From the NCBI GenBank assembly GCA_030667035.1, contig DAOUWQ010000102.1, forward strand, positions 1 to 6,026: a DNA stretch of 6,026 nt, given 5' to 3'. The notes beneath the pieces were generated by a model. The model saw only the letters and a program-made list of their open reading frames with translations. It had not been told where the DNA came from and did not search any database. Positions 1 to 5,406 of this stretch are shown in pieces; positions within the stretch are counted from its first letter, which is position 1, and each line of letters starts with the position of its first letter. The position numbers were made by a program, and so were the translations under genes. Source of the DNA: Candidatus Heimdallarchaeota archaeon (lineage in GTDB: Archaea; Asgardarchaeota; Heimdallarchaeia; JABLTI01).

Positions 1-288
1 AATATTTACTTCATCAAACCAATAAATAAAAACCTTATAGAGAACATAATCTGTAACAATTGGAGCTTCTTTTAATTTCAAGAATATATAATCAGGAGTT
101 ATCTCAATTGATAGGATATTTATCTGTGATTTATAATCTCCTACTGACTCATAACTATTATTTACAAAGTGTAATACATCATCTTCTGAATCATCGTATT
201 CTGTGGCTTTTACTAAATTAACAAAATCTGAGCTAGCCAAAATTAATACTAATACTATTAAATACAACAATTTATTTTTTCCTTTCAT
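1..288 (-). CDS. Secreted protein of unknown function, N-terminal part (runs off left edge)
   Basis: An uninterrupted frame of 96 codons runs from an ATG at 288 to the window edge, so the 3' part of the gene lies outside. The product starts with a typical signal peptide: MKGKNK, then a hydrophobic stretch at about residues 7-20 (LLYLIVLVLILASS), then a polar region with a likely cleavage around residues 26-28 (LVKA). The mature part begins with an acidic stretch (EYDDSEDD) followed by alternating hydrophobic residues that suggest beta structure. I recognise no family. An in-frame ATG at 297 would add three residues. I prefer 288 because a GGTGG Shine-Dalgarno-like sequence sits just before it. 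The gene points away from the neighbouring surface-protein gene at 547. A possible TATA-like stretch lies near 328-338. The function is unknown, but export is well supported. Confidence 0.72.
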   Translation of the reverse strand, partial: MKGKNKLLYLIVLVLILASSDFVNLVKATEYDDSEDDVLHFVNNSYESVGDYKSQINILSIEITPDYIFLKLKEAPIVTDYVLYKVFIYWFDEVNI

Positions 289-364
289 TTCCACCATTAA
301 TATAAACTCATCTGAAATAATCAATTCCATACTAAATACTTCATTATTCTAGAAAAAACTATTG

Positions 365-389
365 GTTCGAATCTGGCTGGGCCCACCAC
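365..389 (+). repeat. tRNA 3'-tail fragment, copy 1 (possible att site)
   Basis: This 25-nt stretch reads exactly like the 3' end of a tRNA gene. It has G53, the T-loop TTCGAAT (366-372), the 3' T-stem strand CTGGC (373-377), the acceptor strand TGGGCCC (378-384), discriminator A (385) and encoded CCA (386-388). Upstream of G53 the tRNA match stops: the preceding bases do not form a proper T-stem, and no anticodon arm, D-arm or 5' acceptor strand (GGGCCCA) is present. It is therefore a fragment and not a functional tRNA. Copy 2 lies 1180 bp downstream in the same orientation and differs at one base (T at 374, C at 1554). A 3' tRNA tail with no body is the usual footprint of tyrosine-recombinase integration at a tRNA gene, but no integrase is in the window. 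Confidence 0.85.
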
Positions 390-503
390 ATATTCTCTAA
401 AGATAATTTTTACTCCTTCATAGTCTAGTTTTGAAAATTCATCCTTATTTATCGTGAATCCAGAGAGAGAAGCGAATGTAAACTAAGAGAAAAATCAAAA
501 AAA

Positions 504-511
504 TTTATGAA
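504..511 (+). promoter_or_regulatory. Candidate TATA box for the surface-protein gene at 547
   Basis: TTTATGAA preceded by an A-rich tract resembles an archaeal TATA/BRE element. It lies 36 nt before the gene's start, which would give a transcript with a very short leader. The Shine-Dalgarno sequence GGGGAT lies at 535-540. TATA-like strings are common in DNA this AT-rich, so this is a weak call. Confidence 0.3.
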
Positions 512-546
512 CCATCTAATCAAATACATATATAGGGGATTTAATT

Positions 547-1449
547 ATGAAGAGGTATATTCTTTCTTTCATTCTTTCGTTTATGGTTATTGGATCCATT
601 TGGTCAAATGCTATATCAGTTGAAGCAAAACTCAGTAAAGGAAGTTGTTTGTCATCTCTAAATAATATTGATATAATTGAATTGGGTGATTTCTCCGAAT
701 TTGAACTCAAAATAGATAATATATTTTTAGCTAGTCAAAATAATAACTCATCCATCGAATTCAGGAGAGCATATGAAAATGAGCCCATCTTTAGTATATT
801 TGGAGAACAGTACCTCTACACTGTTCCAACAAATTTCTCGAATCATGATTTCGAGTTCGAACTAGAACTTAATTACCAATATTCAAATATTGATGAAGTT
901 GGTACACTTCAAATCGAATTTTTGTGTGCTTATAGCGATGAATTACTTTCATATGATGAATTATCCACAATTGCATACATAAAGTTTGAAGGAGATTATT
1001 TTACAAATGAAACTTCGTTTGAAATTGTAAGAGGTGTTGATGATGTAGGAGGGGCAATTGCTATTGGTAGTGGGATATTAGTTGATTTAGATACTTTGCC
1101 CAAAACAGATATTCTATTCAAAGGTTCAAGAAATTCATCTGGAATCAACTTACAAGTTATTAACAATCAAACAAGTGAAACAATAATTGCTGAAACAGTT
1201 CAGGGGTTCAACTCCTCTGTTAGTCATATCTGTATTGAATATTTGACTAATTATCAAAATGGAAATTTCAATGCATCAGTTTGTAATTTCAATTCAATTA
1301 TCTATGGCAGTTATTTGCCAACAGAGACCTTTTCTGAACCTCTACCAACAATGGACCTTGGTGGAAAGATCTATTTCATCTGCTCAGTACAAATTGTGTT
1401 AACTTTAATGATTCTAATTTCAAGAAAGAAAAAACTCTATTCTCAATAA
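547..1449 (+). CDS. Putative cell-surface protein, signal peptide and C-terminal membrane anchor
   Basis: The gene encodes 300 residues. Residues 1-27 form a signal peptide (MKRY, then a hydrophobic core, ending VEA|K). Residues 28-272 form an extracellular domain rich in alternating hydrophobic and polar stretches. A membrane helix at about 274-292 is followed by a short cytoplasmic RKKKLYSQ tail, giving type I topology. There are eight N-x-S/T sequons (N66, N67, N96, N154, N196, N207, N222, N242), consistent with archaeal N-glycosylation. The ectodomain carries four cysteines (34, 127, 229, 246) that could pair. The strand pattern in 100-250 is reminiscent of a concanavalin/laminin-G-like jelly roll, but I see no diagnostic motif. 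The start is supported by GGGGAT seven to eight bases upstream. The gene is the only one between two copies of a tRNA 3' tail (365-389 and 1545-1569), which may mean it arrived as mobile cargo. Binding or adhesion is a guess. Confidence 0.78.
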   Translation: MKRYILSFILSFMVIGSIWSNAISVEAKLSKGSCLSSLNNIDIIELGDFSEFELKIDNIFLASQNNNSSIEFRRAYENEPIFSIFGEQYLYTVPTNFSNHDFEFELELNYQYSNIDEVGTLQIEFLCAYSDELLSYDELSTIAYIKFEGDYFTNETSFEIVRGVDDVGGAIAIGSGILVDLDTLPKTDILFKGSRNSSGINLQVINNQTSETIIAETVQGFNSSVSHICIEYLTNYQNGNFNASVCNFNSIIYGSYLPTETFSEPLPTMDLGGKIYFICSVQIVLTLMILISRKKKLYSQ

Positions 1450-1544
1450 AATGAAAACTAAAAACTAAGTTATCAATGAGAGAGGATAATAAAAGAAACA
1501 AGTAGGGAATAAATTTCAATGGAGTAGCACCTAAACTTTTATGT

Positions 1545-1569
1545 GTTCGAATCCGGCTGGGCCCACCAC
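1545..1569 (+). repeat. tRNA 3'-tail fragment, copy 2 (possible att site)
   Basis: This is a direct repeat of the element at 365-389, matching 24 of 25 bases. It has TTCGAAT (1546-1552), T-stem CCGGC (1553-1557), acceptor strand TGGGCCC (1558-1564), A73 (1565) and CCA (1566-1568). This copy has the canonical T-stem base C at 1554. As in copy 1, homology to a tRNA begins at G53; the five bases before the T-loop (ATGTG) do not pair with CCGGC, and there is no tRNA body upstream. The G1-C72 and G3-C70 pairs implied by the acceptor strand, with A73, exclude a canonical G3-U70 alanine tRNA; they do not identify the amino acid. The surrounding 1450-1680 region otherwise shows nothing I can name. 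Confidence 0.85.
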
Positions 1570-1680
1570 TTTCTTTTGCTGTATCTATTATAGTAGCTGG
1601 ATGTTTTGCTTTATTTAGATATTCAATTCAAAATTTTGTGATAATTATAAAATAAAAATTCAACTAGTTTTGACATTATA

Positions 1681-1688
1681 TTTATAAA
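1681..1688 (+). promoter_or_regulatory. Archaeal TATA box for the micro-ORF / acetyltransferase transcript
   Basis: TTTATAAA is the best match to the archaeal TATA consensus in the window. Transcription would start about 25 bases further on, near 1710. That is just ahead of a GGAGGT ribosome binding site (1721-1726) and a short ORF at 1736. The acetyltransferase at 1930 would be the next gene on the same transcript. The upstream BRE is not convincing. Confidence 0.55.
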
Positions 1689-1735
1689 CAAATTCCTTCC
1701 ATTTAGCAATATAACTAATTGGAGGTAAGTAGAAG

Positions 1736-1816
1736 ATGACATGGTTTGGATATTTTGAACACAACTCTAGAAAAAACAACAATCAACTTTTATTTACATC
1801 CAGAAGATCAAACTGA
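1736..1816 (+). CDS. 26-residue micro-ORF (possible leader peptide or gene relic)
   Basis: An ATG at 1736 follows a near-perfect Shine-Dalgarno sequence, GGAGGT at 1721-1726, with nine bases of spacing, and sits about 26 bases after the predicted transcript start. It encodes 26 residues beginning MTWFGYFEHN and ending FTSRRSN before TGA (1814-1816). I recognise no family. Beyond the TGA the same frame stays open for 42 codons, through a hydrophobic segment (LRLIFVLCSISAL), and stops at 1943-1945, overlapping the start of the acetyltransferase. It could be a regulatory upstream ORF, a real small protein, or the 5' end of a decayed membrane-protein gene. The good ribosome binding site is the main evidence. 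The rest of 1450-1929 holds only the tRNA tail, the TATA box and this ORF. Confidence 0.4.
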   Translation: MTWFGYFEHNSRKNNNQLLFTSRRSN

Positions 1817-1929
1817 TCAAGTTTTTTCTTAAGGTTAATATTTGTTCTTTGTTCTATTTCTGCTTTAACACATTCTGATATTATTACAGACTATGCTATT
1901 TTCATTACCTCTTCAAGGAGTGTGATATT

Positions 1930-2895
1930 ATGGCCAAAACAATAACTTACACCACAAAGAATTATGCTGAAATCGAATTAGCAGAACTAGCCAAATTATC
2001 AGTAGATATTTGGAATGCTAAGGGGAACCAATACACAGTAGAAGGTTTTACTAATTGGTTGAAAAATCTTGAATATACCATTGAACCTCAAATTATTCAA
2101 GCAAGACGTGATACACAACTAGTGGGATGGGTAATGCTATTTGCGCATTCGAAAACAGAATTAGAGCTTAATCCCTTTGCATTAGGTGGTCTCCCTATTA
2201 TAGAGACTAATGAAGATAAGGAGATAATTGCTAATCATTTACTGAAAGAAGCAATAGAGTACTTTGATCAGAGTATGTATACACGGATTGAACTGCTTTT
2301 TAACAAGGAAGGTTCTGAAGAGGAACGAATATACAAGAGAATATATACCTCGAATAAATTTGAACTAATAGAACAAATTTGTCATATGAGAATAGATCTT
2401 ACTAACTATCAACACCTGCGAGAAAAAAGAAAAATCGAATTCAAACCAATTTCACAATTTAATGATGATGACTTCTACAATTGCCTTTATAGTACATTCA
2501 AGGATACCGAAGATAAATGGATGCTAAGTTTATCTGATGAAGAAATCAAAGATCATTTTGAAAATAGAATACTAAATATATCATTCAAATTGATCGAGGA
2601 AAGTTCATTGGGTATAATTGAAGATAACAAAATGATCGCTTTTTCAGTCGTTCGAGAATCACATGGTCCACAAAATGGCAATCTTTGGATATTGGGTGTT
2701 CACCCAAGTCATCGTAGACAAGGTATTGCAACTTTTCTCATAGATACAATGTTAAATAAATTAGCAGAAAATGACTATAAAACTGCAAGTCTGAATGTTG
2801 ATTTGACCAATAATCCTGCTTACAATCTTTACAAAGCAAAAGGATTCAAGGAAGATTGGGTAAAACTTGCGTATGTTTTAAAGAAAGAGGAATAG
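1930..2895 (+). CDS. Tandem-domain GNAT family N-acetyltransferase
   Basis: This 321-residue protein is a cytosolic acetyl-CoA-dependent N-acetyltransferase. The C-terminal half (about 165-321) is a complete GNAT domain. It has a beta-4 strand LWILGV, the pyrophosphate-binding motif A with R262-R263-Q264-G265-I266-A267 (Q/RxxGxA), and motif B N295-P296-A297-Y298 followed by Y301 and G305-F306, where Y301 is placed as the usual general acid. The N-terminal half (about 5-155) has GNAT-like strands (QARRDTQLVGWVMLF) but no RxxGxG/A loop, so it is probably a degenerate second GNAT repeat, as in mycothiol-synthase-like two-domain proteins. The substrate cannot be told. The start is supported by AAGGAG at 1915-1920. 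The gene lies downstream of the micro-ORF at 1736 and converges with the tautomerase gene, 15 bp away. There are no signs of truncation. Confidence 0.9.
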   Translation: MAKTITYTTKNYAEIELAELAKLSVDIWNAKGNQYTVEGFTNWLKNLEYTIEPQIIQARRDTQLVGWVMLFAHSKTELELNPFALGGLPIIETNEDKEIIANHLLKEAIEYFDQSMYTRIELLFNKEGSEEERIYKRIYTSNKFELIEQICHMRIDLTNYQHLREKRKIEFKPISQFNDDDFYNCLYSTFKDTEDKWMLSLSDEEIKDHFENRILNISFKLIEESSLGIIEDNKMIAFSVVRESHGPQNGNLWILGVHPSHRRQGIATFLIDTMLNKLAENDYKTASLNVDLTNNPAYNLYKAKGFKEDWVKLAYVLKKEE

Positions 2896-2907
2896 AGAAA
2901 TCTATTC
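2890..2907. terminator. GAAA-tetraloop hairpin between convergent genes
   Basis: GAATAGA (2890-2896), loop GAAA (2897-2900), TCTATTC (2901-2907) form a perfect 7-bp stem with a GNRA tetraloop when read on the plus strand. The hairpin includes the acetyltransferase's stop codon (TAG, 2893-2895) and ends 3 bp before the tautomerase's stop. It may mark the 3' end of the plus-strand mRNA or separate the convergent transcripts. There is no strong T-tract directly after it on the plus strand, so it is not a textbook intrinsic terminator. Confidence 0.4.
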
Positions 2908-2910
2908 ACT

Positions 2911-3102
2911 CTATCTTATATCTGTCAGAAGCTTACCATTGGTTCCAATATTATCAGAACTATTCTCATTAATGATTACAGTAATATGTGAAAATTCTTC
3001 GGGATAACCATAAGCTTCTTTCATTGCTTTTGTTAGCAATTCAACCAATTTTCTTTTTTCATCAACACTCTTTATTGGACCTTCAACGGTAATTACTGGC
3101 AT
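2911..3102 (-). CDS. dmpI: 4-oxalocrotonate tautomerase family protein, DmpI-like
   Basis: This 63-residue protein has the length and pattern of the small tautomerase superfamily, which assembles into oligomers of beta-alpha-beta units. It begins Met-Pro (MPVITVEGP), so removal of Met would expose the catalytic N-terminal proline. The helix KRKLVELLTKAMKEAYG, strand HITVIINEN and closing motif DNIGTNGKLL match archaeal DmpI-type members. The arginines that bind substrate in classical 4-oxalocrotonate tautomerase (Arg11, Arg39) are not at the equivalent places (Ser/Lys and Thr), so the substrate probably differs and no aromatic-degradation genes are nearby. Translation start is supported by AGGTG at 3111-3115, eight bases away. 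A TATA-like TTTAAATA lies at 3157-3164 (minus). The gene stands alone and converges with the acetyltransferase. Confidence 0.87.
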   Translation of the reverse strand: MPVITVEGPIKSVDEKRKLVELLTKAMKEAYGYPEEFSHITVIINENSSDNIGTNGKLLTDIR

Positions 3103-3156
3103 AGATTTCTCACCTAATTTTCTCTTGATAATTGCTGAGAACTCTATCTAATTTCC

Positions 3157-3164
3157 TATTTAAA
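3157..3164 (-). promoter_or_regulatory. Candidate TATA box for the tautomerase gene
   Basis: On the minus strand this reads TTTAAATA. A start of transcription about 25 bases on, near 3134, would give a leader of roughly 30 nt containing the AGGTG ribosome binding site. A perfect GC-rich palindrome, CTCGCGAG (3176-3183), lies 12 bp upstream and could be a regulator site. Confidence 0.45.
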
Positions 3165-3214
3165 TTATTATCGAACTCGCGAGGTACAAAAAATTCAAGT
3201 AATAATTTAATTTC

Positions 3215-3252
3215 AATAAAAAAGAGATATTTTGAGGGAGTAAAACCCTCAA
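3215..3252 (-). terminator. Hairpin plus T-tract terminator of the Ig-like surface-protein gene
   Basis: Reading on the minus strand, 12 bases after the stop codon of the gene at 3265, TTGAGGG (3252-3246), a 7-nt loop and CCCTCAA (3238-3232) form a perfect 7-bp stem. This is followed by AATATCTC and a run of six T's (about 3218-3223). A T-rich tract downstream of a gene is the accepted archaeal intrinsic termination signal; the hairpin strengthens the call. Confidence 0.7.
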
Positions 3253-3264
3253 TCAATGATATGA

Positions 3265-5100
3265 TTATTTTTGTGGTTTTAGCAAAACGAATGTTATTGT
3301 CAATGGGATAATTATCAAAGCAATAAGCATTAACCATAACCAAGCGTTTGAATGTGAACCAGATGGTTTTGCGGAATCGATTTCGAATTGGTATACTTCA
3401 GAATCAGCAGTGTTAAAGTATTCATCATATGCTCTCACAAAGATTTCAACTTCATCACCAGTGCTTGCGCTTATTACAAAGCTTGCAGAATAAGTTGTTC
3501 CCGACACATAAACCATATCAACGGTATGTTGTTCACCATTAACAGTATAAAATACTTGAACAGATAGTAGAATACTGGTTTCTTCAACGGTTACTGTTAT
3601 TGTAATATTCTGACCGGAAGCAATTGTTTCTGGTACTGCTGTAATATTGATTACAGGTGCAACCAAATCGATAGGCATTACTTTGATATGGTAATAGCTT
3701 CCTCCATTGTTTAAAGTGAGTTCGTTACCACCACTATCATTTACCCAGAAATAGAAGTCAATAATAGTAAATACGTCATAAGTCTCTGTGAAATTATATA
3801 CAAAATAGAACCAAGTATCGTTTAATCCGCCTGTCGTAGTATTGGTTAAAGCTAATTCTTCAAAATCATCTTCTATATCAATTCTATAGTTCAAATAGCA
3901 GATATTAACCACACTATGCTCTGTTACATTTAATTTTACAGTAGCATTTTGATCGTAGGTTACAGTTTTCTCATATTCTACTTCACCTGTTGGTAGGATG
4001 TGATCTGGGAATACTGATTCTGCTACAAACGGTTGATAAGTTTCGTTTTTGAATTCATGATATTGTCCAGCAGTATTATTTGCATAGATTTTCCAATCAA
4101 TCGTTGTTCCCACAGGTTGTGGACTAAGAGTATAGTTAAATTGGCCTTGAGTTTCTACATCTATTGTAAGATTGTTGAATGCAACTTCAACCCAAGTTCC
4201 TCCATCAATAGAATATAATAATCCAACATAATCAAGATCAATTTCAGGATCATTTGTATCTGTTATTGTGATGTTAAAATACAAAGTTTCATTTGAATCA
4301 ATGATTTTTGGAACAGCTTCTTCTAATTGTAATGAAGGTCCTACAACTTTTACTGTTGTGGTATTATCCTCAAGATTCAGTGCTGAGCTATTATCATATG
4401 CTGCAACCTTAATCAGAGGTTCTTCTCCAACTTCTCTGTAGTTTTCGTAATCCCAAGTAAATTCAGTTTCTGCGGGATCGGGATTCTCGATTCTATGTCG
4501 TTCTTCTCCGTTAACGAAAAATTGGATAAGGCTTAAATTTGATATATCTGTTATATTTGCTTTTATTTCGTAAATACCCCAGACTTCTTCGTACCCTATT
4601 GCAGGTGTAACAAAGGTAACCTTGGGAGGTGCGGTATCGATGAAAATGTAGCCACCGCTCCACACAACAATATTGCTTTGTTCTTCGGTATTTGTAATTG
4701 CAACAACAGTTACATTATATTTTGCTGAATCTTCACCTGAACCATCAGCTAATGTTGGCGAAAGAATGGAAGTATCAAAAGATGCTTCATCTTGTCTACC
4801 GAAAGTTTTGGAAGAATTATAACCATTATATTCATCATCTGCAAGATCAATGAGGATATTTGCTTCAGATTGATTTAGATATAGATAAAGTGTTTGGGTA
4901 TACAAGTCATAATTGTACCCAGTTAAGGTAATTTCAACTGTGACGTCAATTCGATACGCAAGAGTAGAGGTCACATCAGTAATGCTTACAGTAGGACTTT
5001 CAGCTGCAACATCATGCTGTTTTAATGTCATCAGCGAGACAAAGGGGATCACTAAAACTAAAAGTGCATATGTCATAAGTTTCTTTGAGCGAATATTCAA
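3265..5100 (-). CDS. Large cell-surface protein with tandem Ig-like domains and C-terminal anchor
   Basis: The gene encodes 611 residues. A signal peptide at 1-33 (NIRSKK, hydrophobic core, DVAA|E) is followed by what read as five beta-sandwich Ig/cadherin-like domains at about 35-155, 157-253, 254-360, 366-477 and 480-576. Domain junctions are marked by D-x-A-P-P or L-V-A-P segments, and repeated elements such as LLYSIDGGTW and VFYTVNGEQ occur. A hinge (KPSGSHS) then leads to a membrane helix at 586-607 and the tail KPQK. Twenty-one N-x-S/T sequons and a single cysteine outside the signal region (C401) suggest a heavily glycosylated, disulfide-free ectodomain. The start is TTG at 5100. An AGGTGA ribosome binding site six bases upstream (5107-5112) supports it, and starting at the next ATG (5076) would lose the basic residues of the signal peptide. 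A structural, adhesive or S-layer-associated role is likely but not shown. A terminator follows at 3215-3252. Confidence 0.87.
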   Translation of the reverse strand: MNIRSKKLMTYALLVLVIPFVSLMTLKQHDVAAESPTVSITDVTSTLAYRIDVTVEITLTGYNYDLYTQTLYLYLNQSEANILIDLADDEYNGYNSSKTFGRQDEASFDTSILSPTLADGSGEDSAKYNVTVVAITNTEEQSNIVVWSGGYIFIDTAPPKVTFVTPAIGYEEVWGIYEIKANITDISNLSLIQFFVNGEERHRIENPDPAETEFTWDYENYREVGEEPLIKVAAYDNSSALNLEDNTTTVKVVGPSLQLEEAVPKIIDSNETLYFNITITDTNDPEIDLDYVGLLYSIDGGTWVEVAFNNLTIDVETQGQFNYTLSPQPVGTTIDWKIYANNTAGQYHEFKNETYQPFVAESVFPDHILPTGEVEYEKTVTYDQNATVKLNVTEHSVVNICYLNYRIDIEDDFEELALTNTTTGGLNDTWFYFVYNFTETYDVFTIIDFYFWVNDSGGNELTLNNGGSYYHIKVMPIDLVAPVINITAVPETIASGQNITITVTVEETSILLSVQVFYTVNGEQHTVDMVYVSGTTYSASFVISASTGDEVEIFVRAYDEYFNTADSEVYQFEIDSAKPSGSHSNAWLWLMLIALIIIPLTITFVLLKPQK

Positions 5101-5106
5101 TTTCTT

Positions 5107-5112
5107 TCACCT
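5107..5112 (-). promoter_or_regulatory. Ribosome binding site that decides the TTG start
   Basis: The minus strand reads AGGTGA, six bases before the TTG at 5100. The same motif precedes the tautomerase gene. The nearest in-frame ATG (5076) is 30 bases away, too far to use this site. Confidence 0.75.
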
Positions 5113-5153
5113 AGGTTTTTGACTATAGCCTATTCTTCCGAATTTTTGCTTTT

Positions 5154-5182
5154 GTTGATTAACCGTATTCGGTCAAATCAAC
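5154..5182. promoter_or_regulatory. 29-bp dyad (candidate operator) at the surface-protein promoter
   Basis: On the plus strand GTTGATT (5154-5160) and ACCG (5162-5165) are mirrored by CGGT (5170-5173) and AATCAAC (5176-5182), with a TATT centre and a one-base versus two-base internal bulge. The dyad lies just downstream of the minus-strand TATA candidate at 5187-5195 and covers the predicted transcription start near 5166, the usual place for an archaeal repressor to bind. It could instead act as an RNA stem in the 5' leader. Confidence 0.45.
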
Positions 5183-5186
5183 CATT

Positions 5187-5195
5187 ATTTTTAAA
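5187..5195 (-). promoter_or_regulatory. Candidate TATA box for the Ig-like surface-protein gene
   Basis: The minus strand reads TTTAAAAAT. Initiation about 25 bases on would fall near 5166, giving a leader of about 65 nt that includes half of the dyad and the AGGTGA ribosome binding site. The rest of the 5101-5406 intergenic stretch shows only promoter-like AT tracts; for the divergent rps17e gene a possible TATA, TTTATTAA, lies near 5358-5365. Confidence 0.45.
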
Positions 5196-5406
5196 CTTTT
5201 CATAGAGTTTAAGATGATAAAGTCCTCATAAGGTTTACCATCAACTAGGAATTAACTTAAATCAAAAAGTAGATTATTTAAAGTTATTTTTGCACTCGGA
5301 TAATAGTGTATTAACGAATAATCACCCCAAATTTCAAAATAGAGATAGTTGATAAGATTTATTAAAGGATAGTCTGGCAATTCACATAGTTAATGGAGGA
5401 TTACCC

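Noticed and set aside
365..389. A complete, functional tRNA gene
   Set aside because: Only the T-loop, 3' T-stem, acceptor and CCA are present; no 5' acceptor strand, D-arm or anticodon arm exists upstream of either copy.
516..710. Minus-strand ORF of 64 codons
   Set aside because: It lies opposite the start of the signal-peptide protein at 547, has no ribosome binding site and no protein-like features; a shadow ORF.
1533..1586. Minus-strand frame through the second tRNA tail (VVGPAGFEH)
   Set aside because: It is closed by stops on both sides within about 17 codons, so unlike copy 1 it gives no support for a gene relic.
3165..3190. A GTTCGA string on the minus strand resembling a third T-loop
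   Set aside because: Flanking bases do not form a T-stem and no acceptor or CCA follows; it is part of the CTCGCGAG palindrome context.
3110..3343. Minus-strand ORF of 77 codons
   Set aside because: It overlaps the 3' end of the Ig-like protein gene in another frame and runs across that gene's terminator and the tautomerase promoter.
4033..4218. Plus-strand ORF of 61 codons
   Set aside because: Entirely antisense to the Ig-like surface-protein gene, whose domain and sequon pattern is unmistakable.
4913..5122. Plus-strand ORF of 69 codons
   Set aside because: Antisense to the signal peptide and first domain of the surface protein; no supporting start signals.
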